A stretch of DNA of 38,735 nucleotides from Actinomycetes bacterium (lineage in GTDB: Bacteria > Actinomycetota > Actinomycetes > Mycobacteriales > Mycobacteriaceae): contig JAHZIT010000059.1 of assembly GCA_022601275.1 (NCBI GenBank), forward strand, positions 1-38,735. Direction: 5' to 3'. A program made the translations under genes and the position numbers. The notes beneath the pieces are model-generated. The model saw only the letters and a list, made by a program, of their open reading frames with translations, did not search any database and was not told where the DNA came from. Of this stretch, positions 1 through 8,548 are shown in pieces; the first letter of the stretch is position 1, and each line of letters opens with the position of its first letter.

Positions 1-1
1 G

Positions 2-1027
2 CGCACCGATCCACTCACGGGGGTGCTGAACCGTCGTGGGTTCGACGAACGGTTCCAGGCGAGCATCGACCAGGCCGAGCGCCTCGGCCGGCCGGTGGCG
101 CTGCTCACGATCGACCTCGACTCGTTCAAGCAGGTGAACGACACGCAAGGGCACGCGGCCGGCGATGCGGTCCTGCAGTTCGTCGCCAACGCCATCGGCG
201 AGACGGTGCGGCGCATGGACGCCGTCGGCCGACTGGGCGGCGACGAGTTCGGCATCGTCGCTTTCGGGTCTGGCTCCGCCGAAGCCAAGAAGCTCGCGTC
301 GGCGGTTACTGAGCTGCTCCGCCCGGTGATCGGGATGTCGGTGGGTGTGGCGATTTACCCCGGCGACGGCATCACGGCCGAAGAGCTGTTCCGAGCCGCG
401 GACGTCGAACTGTACGTCCAAAAGCACGGCAGACCGAGCGCACGGCCCGAGCTCGCCTGGGCGGTCACACTGGCCGAAGCGGTGGACCGCCGTCTCGACA
501 GCGCTCACAGCCGAGACGTGGCGATCCTCGCGGCCGCCATCGCCGAGCGCCGGGGCTGGAACCATGACCAAGTCGCCGAGCTCCGCATCGCCGCCATGCT
601 GCACGCCATCGGTCTCAGCGCCATCCCCGACTCGACGCTCACCTCGCGCCAACCCCTGACCCCCGATCAGCGCCAGGACGTGGATCGGCACACGACCATC
701 GGCGCAGAAATGCTGGCGCGAGTCGAGGGCACCGAGGTCATCGTCCCGTGGATTCGACACTCCCACGAGCGATTCGACGGCCTGGGCACCCCGTCGGGGC
801 TACGCGGAGAAGAGATCCCCGAGGCGTCCCGCATCCTGCACGTCGTCGATGCATACACGGCGATGACGACGAACCGGCCCTACCGAAAGGCCATGGCGCC
901 CGATGCCGCGCTCGACGAGATCAAGCGAGGTTCCGGAACTCAGTTCGACCCGACGGTCGTCGCGGACCTGCTTGCTGAACTGGCGGCCAGCGACCGAACG
1001 GCGCAGGAGAGCTCCGGGCCGCCATAG
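2..1027 (+). CDS. GGDEF / degenerate HD-GYP protein, 5' truncated by window edge
   Basis: The reading frame is already open at the first bases (DPLTG precedes the first possible start at 23), so the N-terminus lies outside the window. A GGDEF diguanylate cyclase domain fills about the first 135 residues: DLDSFKQVND, GHAAGD and an intact GGDEF at residues 72-76 (numbered from position 23). An RxxD inhibitory-site motif (63-66) lies five residues upstream, so c-di-GMP synthesis with product inhibition is likely. The C-terminal half is HD-GYP-like (HER, RILHVVDAYTAM, RPYR), but the HD pair is H194-A195 and GYP reads GTP, so phosphodiesterase activity is doubtful. The family makes or breaks c-di-GMP in the cytoplasm, usually behind a sensor domain, which here is off-window. 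The gene ends in TAG followed by 9-bp tandem repeats. Confidence 0.85.
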   Translation, partial: RTDPLTGVLNRRGFDERFQASIDQAERLGRPVALLTIDLDSFKQVNDTQGHAAGDAVLQFVANAIGETVRRMDAVGRLGGDEFGIVAFGSGSAEAKKLASAVTELLRPVIGMSVGVAIYPGDGITAEELFRAADVELYVQKHGRPSARPELAWAVTLAEAVDRRLDSAHSRDVAILAAAIAERRGWNHDQVAELRIAAMLHAIGLSAIPDSTLTSRQPLTPDQRQDVDRHTTIGAEMLARVEGTEVIVPWIRHSHERFDGLGTPSGLRGEEIPEASRILHVVDAYTAMTTNRPYRKAMAPDAALDEIKRGSGTQFDPTVVADLLAELAASDRTAQESSGPP

Positions 1028-1071
1028 CTGCCGGGCCGCCCCAGCCGCCCCAGCCGCCCCAGCCGCCATAG
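1019..1071 (+). repeat. 9-bp tandem repeat at the 3' end of the GGDEF gene
   Basis: CCGCCATAG (1019-1027, containing the stop codon) is followed by an 8-nt spacer, three perfect CCGCCCCAG copies (1036-1062) and a final CCGCCATAG (1063-1071). The repeats therefore alternate TAG and CAG. The spacer breaks the reading phase between the real stop and the later copies. Confidence 0.8.
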
Positions 1072-1148
1072 CCGCCGCCGTCGCCGCGCCGCCGGGGTCG
1101 CCGAACCCACCTCGATAATCGCCTCACGACGAAGAAAGCAGAAGCTCC

Positions 1149-1544
1149 ATGGCTTACGACGAACAGCCCCTGCAATCCAGCGACCGCCCGCGGACCGGCG
1201 CCGCCCTGGGCGCGTACGCCGCCGATGTGCTCTGCGTGGTCGTGTTCTGTGCGATCGGGCGTCGCACTCACGCTGAGTGGCTGACCGTCGCAGGCATAGC
1301 GGAGACCGCGTGGCCGTTCCTCACTGGAACCACGCTGGGCTGGCTGATCTCACGCGGCTGGCGCCGTCCGGCCGTACTCGCTCCCACCGGTGTCGTGGTG
1401 TGGATATGCACCGTGGCAATCGGGATGGTGTTGCGCAGAGTCACATCCCAGGGCACCGCCACCAGCTTCATTGTGGTCGCCACACTGACCACTGCGTTGC
1501 TGCTGCTCGGATGGCGCGTCGCGGCTCGCCTGATCAACCGCTGA
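1149..1544 (+). CDS. DUF3054 family membrane protein
   Basis: A 131-residue protein with four hydrophobic segments: about 20-40, 48-68 (including LTVAGIAETAWPFLTG), 78-98 and 105-125. It resembles the DUF3054 family of small actinobacterial integral membrane proteins of unknown function. ATG at 1149 follows AAGCAGAAGCTCC, a weak purine-rich site. It stands alone between the GGDEF repeat array and the convergent hemophore gene. No catalytic motif is visible, so no function is proposed. Confidence 0.75.
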   Translation: MAYDEQPLQSSDRPRTGAALGAYAADVLCVVVFCAIGRRTHAEWLTVAGIAETAWPFLTGTTLGWLISRGWRRPAVLAPTGVVVWICTVAIGMVLRRVTSQGTATSFIVVATLTTALLLLGWRVAARLINR

Positions 1545-1577
1545 ATCTGCGGTCGCTGGGCTCAGCCGGCACCTGCC

Positions 1578-1949
1578 TCAGCGAGCGTCTGGTGCGTAGA
1601 TGATGCCGCAGCGGTTCTTCAGATCCGCCAGCGGCTGCCGGATCGCCGTGAGCTCCGCCAAAACCTGCGGGTTGGCGAGAAGGTACTCGTCGACATCGGC
1701 TTCGATCTGGTTGGCCGGGGCACCGTGCAGGCCGGTGAAGAACGCGTTCACCTCGGGGTGGGTGAACAAGTAGGCTGCGGACGCCGCCGAGACGCCGGCC
1801 GCCGTGCCGGAGAAGTCACCCGCGGTGCAGTTCGGCGGTTGGGGCTCCGCGGAGGCCATGGGCGCAGCGCTAAGCAGGCCGAACACCACAGCTCCGCCGC
1901 CCAGCCCGCAAGTGACCGCACGACGAACGTTGGTTGCCGAGAACAACAT
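1578..1949 (-). CDS. Secreted heme-binding protein (hemophore, Rv0203-like)
   Basis: A 123-residue preprotein with a Sec signal peptide (hydrophobic 16-33, probable cleavage after ASA at 34). The mature part has two cysteines (C41, C114) likely to form a disulphide and the family pattern GTAAGVSAASAAYLFTHPEVN. Y60 and H64 sit where Rv0203 uses a Tyr and a His for heme. The family picks up heme outside the membrane and hands it to MmpL11 or MmpL3 (established for M. tuberculosis Rv0203). The next gene across a divergent gap is mmpL11, as in M. tuberculosis. A good ribosome site (AAGGAG) precedes the ATG at 1949. Confidence 0.85.
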   Translation of the reverse strand: MLFSATNVRRAVTCGLGGGAVVFGLLSAAPMASAEPQPPNCTAGDFSGTAAGVSAASAAYLFTHPEVNAFFTGLHGAPANQIEADVDEYLLANPQVLAELTAIRQPLADLKNRCGIIYAPDAR

Positions 1950-2003
1950 GAAGGCTCCTTTGGTCGGGGGTAGACCGAGACCAGTTTCGGTCGCCGATCA
2001 GGG

Positions 2004-2021
2004 TCATCTTAGAAAGCTAAG
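2004..2021 (-). promoter_or_regulatory. Possible hemophore promoter with a CTTAG-N4-CTAAG inverted repeat
   Basis: On the minus strand TAAGAT (2011-2006) fits a mycobacterial -10 and would start transcription about 50 nt before the hemophore ATG. It overlaps a perfect 5-bp inverted repeat, CTTAG (2008-2012) and CTAAG (2017-2021). No convincing -35 is seen. The repeat spacing does not fit IdeR. Confidence 0.35.
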
Positions 2022-2072
2022 CAGAATAGCCGCCCAGTTTCTTGTCTAGCGACCAATCGATACCGAGAAGAA

Positions 2073-2243
2073 TCAAAAAGGTGGATCAGCGCGGCGAAGT
2101 AACACCAGGTCCGGGCAGCGCGCCCGCGGCTTGAGCCACTCCAGGCGGCCGCCCGGGCCGGTGAACTCCTTACCGGCCCGCAAACTCTCGGCGATCACGG
2201 GCAGCGATAACCCGAGGTTGAGATTGCGCTGTCGCCATGAGGC
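2073..2243 (-). CDS. Possible 56-residue small protein, unknown function
   Basis: An ATG at 2243 opens a 56-codon frame whose central part has strongly GC-rich third positions, as expected for a real gene here, and a protein-like sequence (NLNLGLSLPVIAESLRAG, then GPGGRLEWLKPRARCPDL). The last few codons are AT-rich and lose that bias. The ribosome-binding region is weak. It sits alone in the hemophore/mmpL11 gap. I do not recognise a family; it could also be the decayed end of a longer gene. Confidence 0.4.
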   Translation of the reverse strand, partial: ASWRQRNLNLGLSLPVIAESLRAGKEFTGPGGRLEWLKPRARCPDLVLLRRADPPF

Positions 2244-2411
2244 CATCGCGACCGCAGGACTGCCCACCTCACGCAGCAAAGACGTGGGTGTTGGAGCTGC
2301 ATAAAGCAGCTCTCCCAGGGCTTCACGAGGGCAACCTGCCCATCGGCGGCTGCGGTACGCTCTGGCTACGAGGCGCCGGGGAGAAATCGAGGAGTTCCGA
2401 TCCAGCAGTTC

Positions 2412-5366
2412 ATGATGCGCATCAGCAGCATCCTGCGCAGATACCGCTGGGCGGTGTTCGGGGCCTGGGTACTGCTACTGGTGCCATCGGTGTATCTGGC
2501 CATGAACCAGTCCGGCAATCTCACCGGCGGCGGCTTCGAGGTTGAAGGCTCGCAGTCACTGTATGTTCAGCACCAGCTCGAGAAACAGTTTCCCGACCAG
2601 GGGGCATCCCCCTTGGCCCTGGTCGCGGCGCCCCGTCCGGACGCGTCCTTCAGCGACATGAACGACGCGGTCGCCGAGCTGGAACGGCTGGCCGCCGAAG
2701 TTCCCAGCGTCACGGTGATGCCCAACCTGGTGGGGGCACCCGGGGCCCAGCCCGCACCTCAGCCGGACCGCCCATACGTCATCACCCTGCAACTGGACTT
2801 CGAGAACACCGGAGCCGTCGACGTCGCCAAACAGTTGCGTCAGAAGATCGGGGTCAATGGTGATCAGCCCGGCGAGACGGAGAACGGGAAGGTCCGTCTA
2901 TATGTCATCGGGCAGGGTGCGCTAGGCGCGGCCGCCAGCCAAGCCACCAAGCAGGACATCGCGCAGGCCGAGAAGTGGAACCTGCCGATCGTGCTGATCA
3001 TCCTGCTCGCGGTATTCGGTTCGCTGGCCGCCGCCGCGATGCCACTGCTGCTCGGCGTCTGCACCGTCGTCGTGACGATGGGCCTGGTCTACCTACTGTC
3101 GACCTTCACGACGATGTCGGTATTCGTGACGTCGACGGTGTCGATGTTCGGCATCGCGGTGGCCATTGACTACTCGCTGTTCATTCTGATGCGCTTCCGC
3201 GAGGAGCTCCGCGCCGGTCGAGAGCCCGAGGACGCCGCGGACGCCGCGATGGCCACCTCAGGCCTGGCGGTCGTGCTGTCGGGCCTGACGGTGATCGCTT
3301 CGGTCACCGGTATCTACCTGATCAACACGCCGGTGCTGCAGTCGATGGCCACCGGCGCCATCCTCGCGGTTGCGGTCGCGGTGCTCACCTCGACCACGCT
3401 GATTCCCGCAGTGCTCGCGACATTCGGCCGCGCCGCGGCGAAGCGGTCGTCGTACCTGCACTTGTCGCGGCGCCCCGAATCGACCCAGTCCCCGTTCTGG
3501 TCCCGCTGGGTCGGCGGGGTGATGCGTAGGCCCTGGCTGTCGGCGCTGGCCGCGACAGCGCTGTTGCTGGCCCTGGCCGCACCGGCGTTCTCGATGATTC
3601 TCGGCAACAGCCTGCAGCGGCAGTTCGAGCAGACGCACGAGATACGGGGCGGGGTGAACGCGGCGGCCGAGGCGCTAGGTCCCGGTGCCCTCGGCCCGGT
3701 CCGGGTCCTGGTGACCTTCCCCGACGGTAACCGGGCGTCAGCGGCCGCTAAAGAGCCTCTGCTCGAATCGATCCGACAGAAGATGAGCCAGGCGCCCAAC
3801 ACCGTGTCGGTCACCCCACCGATGTTCGGCAACGACTACCGCAGCGCGCTGCTGTCAGCGGTGCCCTCCGTCGACCCCGAGGCCCTGTCGGCCCGCGACA
3901 CCGTCGACTGGATGCGCGAGCAACTTCCGCCGGTCGCCGATGGACGCGCGCGTATCGACGTCGGCGGACCCACCGCGCTCATCAAGGACTTCGACGACCG
4001 GGTGGCCGAGACACAACCGCTGGTGTTCGGATTCGTCGCGCTGATCGCATTCGTCATGCTGCTGATCTCCATCCGCTCGGTGTTCCTGGCCTTCAAGGGC
4101 GTGCTGATGACCGTGCTGTCGGTGGCGGCCGCCTACGGGAGCCTGGTGATCGTCTTCCAGTGGGGCTGGTTCTCCGATCTCGGCTTCAAGCAGCTCTCAT
4201 CGCTGGACAGCACGATCCCGCCCCTGGTGCTGGCACTCACCTTCGGGTTGTCGATGGACTACGAGATCTTTCTACTCACCCGGATCCGGGAACGCTTCCT
4301 GCAGACCGGAAACACCCGCGACGCCGTCGCGTACGGCGTCAGCACCAGCGCGCGCACAATCACCAGCGCCGCTCTGATCATGATCGCCGTTTTCATCGGA
4401 TTCGCCTTCGCCGGTATGCCGTTGGTGGCCCAACTCGGGGTGGCCTGTGCGGTAGCCATCGCCGTCGACGCGACCGTCGTTCGTCTGGTCCTGGTGCCCG
4501 CGCTGATGGCCATGTTCGACGAATGGAACTGGTGGCTGCCACGCTGGCTGGACCGCATCCTGCCGTCCGTCGACTTCGAGAAGCCACTGCCCAAGGCCGA
4601 TATCGGTGACCTCGTCATCATCCCCGACGACATCTCGGCGCTTGCGCCGTCCGGATCAGACCTGCGCACTGTGGTGAAGTCCGCTGCCAAGCTGAAAACC
4701 CTTGCTCCCCAGAGCATCACGGTAGCCGACCCGCTCGCGTTCAGCGGATGTCAGCCGCGCAAGGTGTTGGGCAGCAGCCGCCTCAACGAGGGCGGCGAAG
4801 CGCAACTCACCGTCGCTATCAGCAACCGTGCCCACGGCAAAACCGTGGCGGTCCGACTCCCCAAGCATCCGGTGACGATGTGGCGGGGCAGGCTCGACGT
4901 CGCACTCGATGCCCTCGCCGTCCAGGCCGGCGCCCTCGACGTCGAGGACGATGCCCAGGGCGCGCGCTCACACCTCGAGCGCTGCAGCCCCATGGAAACC
5001 ACCAACGTGCTGCTGCCCACCGGCGACCGCCTACAGATTCCGACCGGGGCCGAGACGCTTCGACTCAAGAGTTTTCTGGTCCTGCAGCGCAACGCCACAC
5101 GCGACTACAACGAGTTTGCCGAGCTGGTCGCCTCGATGGACACACAGACCGCGGCAGAGGTGCTCTCCGGCATTGATCGGTATTACTCTTGTCAACCGGT
5201 ACGCACGCAGTGGGTCGCCACCCAGTTGGTGCGCCGCCTGGCAGAACCTCGCCCCTCCGACGGACCCGAGGCAGCAGCGTCGGGTCCCGGCGCGGAGGCT
5301 GAGTGGGCCACGGTCAGGCAGTGCTGCCTGACGGTCGCGGTGGCAATGCTGGAGGACGGGAGGTGA
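2412..5366 (+). CDS. mmpL11: RND-family lipid/heme transporter MmpL11
   Basis: 984 residues, near the 966 of M. tuberculosis MmpL11. The layout is typical MmpL: one N-terminal membrane helix (about 12-30), a periplasmic domain, five helices (about 193-335), a second periplasmic domain, five more helices (about 540-700) and a long cytoplasmic tail. The two proton-relay Asp-Tyr pairs are present at D253-Y254 (AIDYSLF) and D616-Y617 (SMDYEIF). Known role: proton-driven export of mycolate wax esters and long-chain triacylglycerols, and acceptance of heme from the Rv0203 hemophore encoded next door. ATG at 2412 or 2415 could be used. The stop overlaps the start of the next gene by 4 bp. Confidence 0.93.
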   Translation: MMRISSILRRYRWAVFGAWVLLLVPSVYLAMNQSGNLTGGGFEVEGSQSLYVQHQLEKQFPDQGASPLALVAAPRPDASFSDMNDAVAELERLAAEVPSVTVMPNLVGAPGAQPAPQPDRPYVITLQLDFENTGAVDVAKQLRQKIGVNGDQPGETENGKVRLYVIGQGALGAAASQATKQDIAQAEKWNLPIVLIILLAVFGSLAAAAMPLLLGVCTVVVTMGLVYLLSTFTTMSVFVTSTVSMFGIAVAIDYSLFILMRFREELRAGREPEDAADAAMATSGLAVVLSGLTVIASVTGIYLINTPVLQSMATGAILAVAVAVLTSTTLIPAVLATFGRAAAKRSSYLHLSRRPESTQSPFWSRWVGGVMRRPWLSALAATALLLALAAPAFSMILGNSLQRQFEQTHEIRGGVNAAAEALGPGALGPVRVLVTFPDGNRASAAAKEPLLESIRQKMSQAPNTVSVTPPMFGNDYRSALLSAVPSVDPEALSARDTVDWMREQLPPVADGRARIDVGGPTALIKDFDDRVAETQPLVFGFVALIAFVMLLISIRSVFLAFKGVLMTVLSVAAAYGSLVIVFQWGWFSDLGFKQLSSLDSTIPPLVLALTFGLSMDYEIFLLTRIRERFLQTGNTRDAVAYGVSTSARTITSAALIMIAVFIGFAFAGMPLVAQLGVACAVAIAVDATVVRLVLVPALMAMFDEWNWWLPRWLDRILPSVDFEKPLPKADIGDLVIIPDDISALAPSGSDLRTVVKSAAKLKTLAPQSITVADPLAFSGCQPRKVLGSSRLNEGGEAQLTVAISNRAHGKTVAVRLPKHPVTMWRGRLDVALDALAVQAGALDVEDDAQGARSHLERCSPMETTNVLLPTGDRLQIPTGAETLRLKSFLVLQRNATRDYNEFAELVASMDTQTAAEVLSGIDRYYSCQPVRTQWVATQLVRRLAEPRPSDGPEAAASGPGAEAEWATVRQCCLTVAVAMLEDGR

Positions 5367-5893
5367 CGATGACCCCCGAAATGACCCCTGAAATCCGGGG
5401 CGGAATGAGGGGTGCGGATCCTCCCTCAGCTCGCTCCCGGGCACCGGAACCACCGCCCAGTGACCGGCCGGTCGAATTCTGGCCCACCGCTGAGATCCGT
5501 GCCGCGCTGGAAAATGACAACCTCAACGTATGGCAGCGCATCGTGGCTGCGATCAAGCGCGATCCGTTCGGCAGGACGGCACGCCAGGTCGAGGAGGTCC
5601 TCGAGACCGCCAGACCGTACGGAGTGTCCCGCGCCATGTCGGAGATACTGGAGCGCACCCGGGAACATCTTGAGGCAAACGAGTGCGCCGAGGTGGCCAA
5701 ACACGTGCATCTGCTGCTTGATCGCTCGGGCCTCGGCGAACACGAGTTCGCATCGCGCATCGGCGTGCCCGCTGAAGACTTCGCCGAGTACCTGCAGGGC
5801 ACCGTCAGCCCCCAGGCCTCGCTGATGATCCGGATGGGCCGACTGTCCGAGCGGTTCTCCAAGATGCGCAATCACCGCCCGCCGCCGGAATAG
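5363..5893 (+). CDS. Conserved HTH-like protein (Rv0201c homologue)
   Basis: 176 residues from the GTG at 5363, which overlaps the mmpL11 stop in a GTGA and has GGAGG 7 nt upstream; ATG at 5369 is an alternative. The N-terminus is a disordered Pro-rich stretch containing a 12-bp duplication (MTPE MTPE). The middle is helical. Near the C-terminus, GLGEHEFASRIGVPAEDF followed by a helix ending in MGRLSERF looks like an XRE-type helix-turn-helix. The same gene follows mmpL11 in M. tuberculosis. Its role is unknown; coupling suggests co-expression with MmpL11 rather than regulation of it. Confidence 0.75.
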   Translation: MTMTPEMTPEIRGGMRGADPPSARSRAPEPPPSDRPVEFWPTAEIRAALENDNLNVWQRIVAAIKRDPFGRTARQVEEVLETARPYGVSRAMSEILERTREHLEANECAEVAKHVHLLLDRSGLGEHEFASRIGVPAEDFAEYLQGTVSPQASLMIRMGRLSERFSKMRNHRPPPE

Positions 5894-6005
5894 CGGAATT
5901 ATTCACGGGCTTGCCGGCTGTCGCCATCCAGAACCCGACCCGGCGTCCCCACCGGCAGAGCTGGTGACCGTGGGGCTACCCGCGTAATTCTGGAAGGATG
6001 TCGGG

Positions 6006-8069
6006 GTGACGGTAGAAACGAATCGCAAGACGACATCCGGCATCGACCTGAGCTGCATCGACTCCGAGACCCGGCCCCAGGATGACTTGTTCGGTCACGT
6101 CAACGGCCGATGGCTTGCCGACTATCAGATCCCCGCGGACCGAGCCACCGATGGGGCTTTTCGCACACTCCACGACCGCGCCGAGGAGCAGATCCGGGAC
6201 CTGATCACCGAGGCAGCCGCAGCAGCGAACTCCGACAGCGGCGCGGTCGCGGGCATGAGCAACGACGGCCAGCGCATCGGCGACCTCTACGCGAGCTTCA
6301 TGGACGAGCAAGCCGTTCGCCGGCGCGGTCTGGCACCGCTGCTCGAAGAACTGGCCGACATCGACGCCGCCGAAACCCCCGACGCCCTGGCGGCGGTGCT
6401 CGGCGCCTTGCAGCGCACCGGAATCGGTGGGGGCACCGCCGTTTACGTCGACACCGACTCGAAGAACTCGAGCCGCTACCTGTTACATCTGAGCCAGTCG
6501 GGCATCGGATTGCCCGACGAGTCGTACTTTCGCGACGAACAGCACGCTGAGATCCTGGCCGCCTATCCCGGACACATCGCCGCGATGTTCGCGCTCGTCT
6601 ACGGTGCCAGTGGACAAGCCGGCTCCGGACGAGCTACTGCCGACGACCACGCCCCGACCGCCGCGGCGATTGTCGCGCTGGAGACCAAGATCGCGGCTGC
6701 TCACTGGGATGTGGTCAGGCGTCGCGACGCCGACCTGACCTACAACCTGCGCACCTTCGCCGAGTTGATCGACGAAGCACCCGGGTTCGACTGGCTGCGC
6801 TGGTTCACCGGTATGGGCGCTCATCTCGACGATGCCCAGAGTCGGCCTGACGAGTTGGTGGTGCGTCAGCCGGACTTTCTCACCGGGTTCGCCGCACTGT
6901 GGGCGGAAGAGAGTCTTGCGGACTGGAAGAACTGGGCGCGTTGGCGAGTCATCCAGGCCAGGTCTTCACTGCTCACCGAGGAATTGATCGCCGAGAACTT
7001 CGCGTTCTACGGGCGCACGCTGTCGGGCACGGAAGAAATCCGCGACCGCTGGAAGCGAGGCGTTTCTTTGGTGGAGAGCTTGATGGGTGACGCCCTGGGG
7101 CGACTCTACGTCGAACGCCACTTCCCGCCGCGGGCCAAGGCGCGGATGGACGAGTTGGTCGCCAACCTGCGCGAGGCTTACCGCGCCAGCATCAGCACAT
7201 TGGCCTGGATGACGCCGCAGACCAGGGCGAAGGCACTGGTCAAGCTCGACAAATTCACCCCCAAGATCGGGTACCCGCTCAGGTGGCGAGACTATTCGGC
7301 GTTGGTGATCGACCGTGGCGATTTGTACGGCAACTACCGGCGTGGCTACGCCGTCGAACACGAGCGCGAGCTGGCCAAGCTCGGCGGCCCGGTGGATCGC
7401 GACGAGTGGTTCATGACGCCGCAAACCGTCAACGCCTACTACAACCCGGGCATGAACGAAATCGTCTTCCCGGCAGCGATATTGCAGCCCCCGTTCTTCG
7501 ACGCCGGCGCCGACGACGCCGCCAACTACGGTGGCATCGGCGCGGTCATCGGACACGAGATCGGGCATGGGTTCGACGATCAGGGCGCAAAATACGACGG
7601 CGACGGCAATCTCGTTGACTGGTGGACAGACCAAGATCGCGCCGAATTCAGTTCGCGTACCAAGGCTTTGATCGAGCAATACAACCAGTATGTTCCGCGT
7701 GAGTTCATCTCGGGCGCCGACGACCATCATGTGAACGGCGCGTTCACGGTCGGCGAGAACATCGGCGACCTCGGCGGCCTGTCCATCGCCTTGCTGGCCT
7801 ATCAGCTGTCCCTCAACGGCGAGCCCGCACCGGTGATCGACGGGCTGACCGGTGAGCAGCGCGTCTTCTATGGCTGGGCTCAGGTGTGGCGGACGAAATC
7901 CCGCGACGCCGAAGCAATCCGTCGCCTCGCCGTGGATCCGCACTCCCCGCCTGAGTTCCGCTGCAACGGGGTCATCCGCAACATCGACTCGTTCTACGAG
8001 GCGTTCGACGTCAGTGCGGCCGACTCGCTCTATCTCGAACCGCAACAGCGCGTGCGCATCTGGAGCTAA
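6006..8069 (+). CDS. zmp1: Zinc metalloprotease Zmp1 (M13, neprilysin family)
   Basis: 687 residues (M. tuberculosis Zmp1 has 663). All catalytic signatures are present: NAYYNP substrate-binding motif (from N476), HEIGH zinc motif (517-521) and ENIGD (E584 third zinc ligand, D588). The C-terminus ends RIWS, in place of the CxxW seen in other M13 proteases. There is no signal peptide. Zmp1 is an endopeptidase linked to host inflammasome evasion in pathogenic mycobacteria and to peptide cleavage generally. GTG at 6006 gives the start. The TAA stop overlaps the stop of the convergent minus-strand gene in the tetranucleotide CTAA. Confidence 0.95.
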   Translation: MTVETNRKTTSGIDLSCIDSETRPQDDLFGHVNGRWLADYQIPADRATDGAFRTLHDRAEEQIRDLITEAAAAANSDSGAVAGMSNDGQRIGDLYASFMDEQAVRRRGLAPLLEELADIDAAETPDALAAVLGALQRTGIGGGTAVYVDTDSKNSSRYLLHLSQSGIGLPDESYFRDEQHAEILAAYPGHIAAMFALVYGASGQAGSGRATADDHAPTAAAIVALETKIAAAHWDVVRRRDADLTYNLRTFAELIDEAPGFDWLRWFTGMGAHLDDAQSRPDELVVRQPDFLTGFAALWAEESLADWKNWARWRVIQARSSLLTEELIAENFAFYGRTLSGTEEIRDRWKRGVSLVESLMGDALGRLYVERHFPPRAKARMDELVANLREAYRASISTLAWMTPQTRAKALVKLDKFTPKIGYPLRWRDYSALVIDRGDLYGNYRRGYAVEHERELAKLGGPVDRDEWFMTPQTVNAYYNPGMNEIVFPAAILQPPFFDAGADDAANYGGIGAVIGHEIGHGFDDQGAKYDGDGNLVDWWTDQDRAEFSSRTKALIEQYNQYVPREFISGADDHHVNGAFTVGENIGDLGGLSIALLAYQLSLNGEPAPVIDGLTGEQRVFYGWAQVWRTKSRDAEAIRRLAVDPHSPPEFRCNGVIRNIDSFYEAFDVSAADSLYLEPQQRVRIWS

Positions 8070-8548
8070 CGTCTCAGGCCCGCCAGAAACGGCTTGAGCG
8101 TCAAAAGGTACCCGACCAGCAAGACCAGCGGGGCGGCCAGTGGCAGCCACGGCGTCTGCACCGGTGCCACCACGGCCACAGCGACGAGCGCAGCGAAACC
8201 CACGGCGGCGAAAGCGGTCGGCGTGCTGGTCCGTCCCCCGCCGTGCCGCAACACCAGATACGCCGTGGCGGCGAGCCCGGCGAGGGCCGCGTATATCGGC
8301 GCGGGATCGACCTGTACGACGATGATCACCGTCAGGAGCACCGCGACAGTAGCTGCCGCCCGCGACCACACGGCAACCAGAACAGCGAGCAGCGCCGCGG
8401 CGGCCAGGACCTGTCCTGTCGGGTTGGCGCGGTGGGCCGCCGCACCGACCATCAGCACCCCGAAGGCACTGGGCAGCAACAGCTGCCACGACACAAGCTT
8501 CGACAGCGCCGACTCGCCCGACACTCGCGCCTCAGACACGGGCGTCAC
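8066..8548 (-). CDS. Small integral membrane protein, last gene of MoxR operon
   Basis: 160 residues with about five hydrophobic helices (22-40, 48-65, 67-80, 83-99, 115-150) and no recognised domain. GTG at 8548 overlaps the DUF58 stop in a GTGA, so it is translated with the operon. MoxR/DUF58/DUF4129 clusters commonly carry such a membrane partner. Function unknown. Confidence 0.7.
   Translation of the reverse strand: MTPVSEARVSGESALSKLVSWQLLLPSAFGVLMVGAAAHRANPTGQVLAAAALLAVLVAVWSRAAATVAVLLTVIIVVQVDPAPIYAALAGLAATAYLVLRHGGGRTSTPTAFAAVGFAALVAVAVVAPVQTPWLPLAAPLVLLVGYLLTLKPFLAGLRR

Larger units (their letters stand above)
1950..2411. other. Divergent intergenic region between hemophore and mmpL11
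   Basis: 462 nt holding the putative hemophore promoter and inverted repeat near 2004-2021 and the candidate small ORF at 2073-2243. The remaining part (2244-2411) must contain the mmpL11 promoter, but I cannot pick out a convincing -35/-10 pair. Confidence 0.5.

Noticed and set aside
921..1271. Minus-strand frame encoding a Gly-Trp-rich repeat (GGWGGWGGWGG)
   Set aside because: It is the reverse reading of the 9-bp array and overlaps two real plus-strand genes; no ribosome site.
2004..2025. IdeR (iron) box before the hemophore gene
   Set aside because: TTAG and CTAA are 4 nt apart rather than 1, so it does not fit the TTAGG-type IdeR palindrome.
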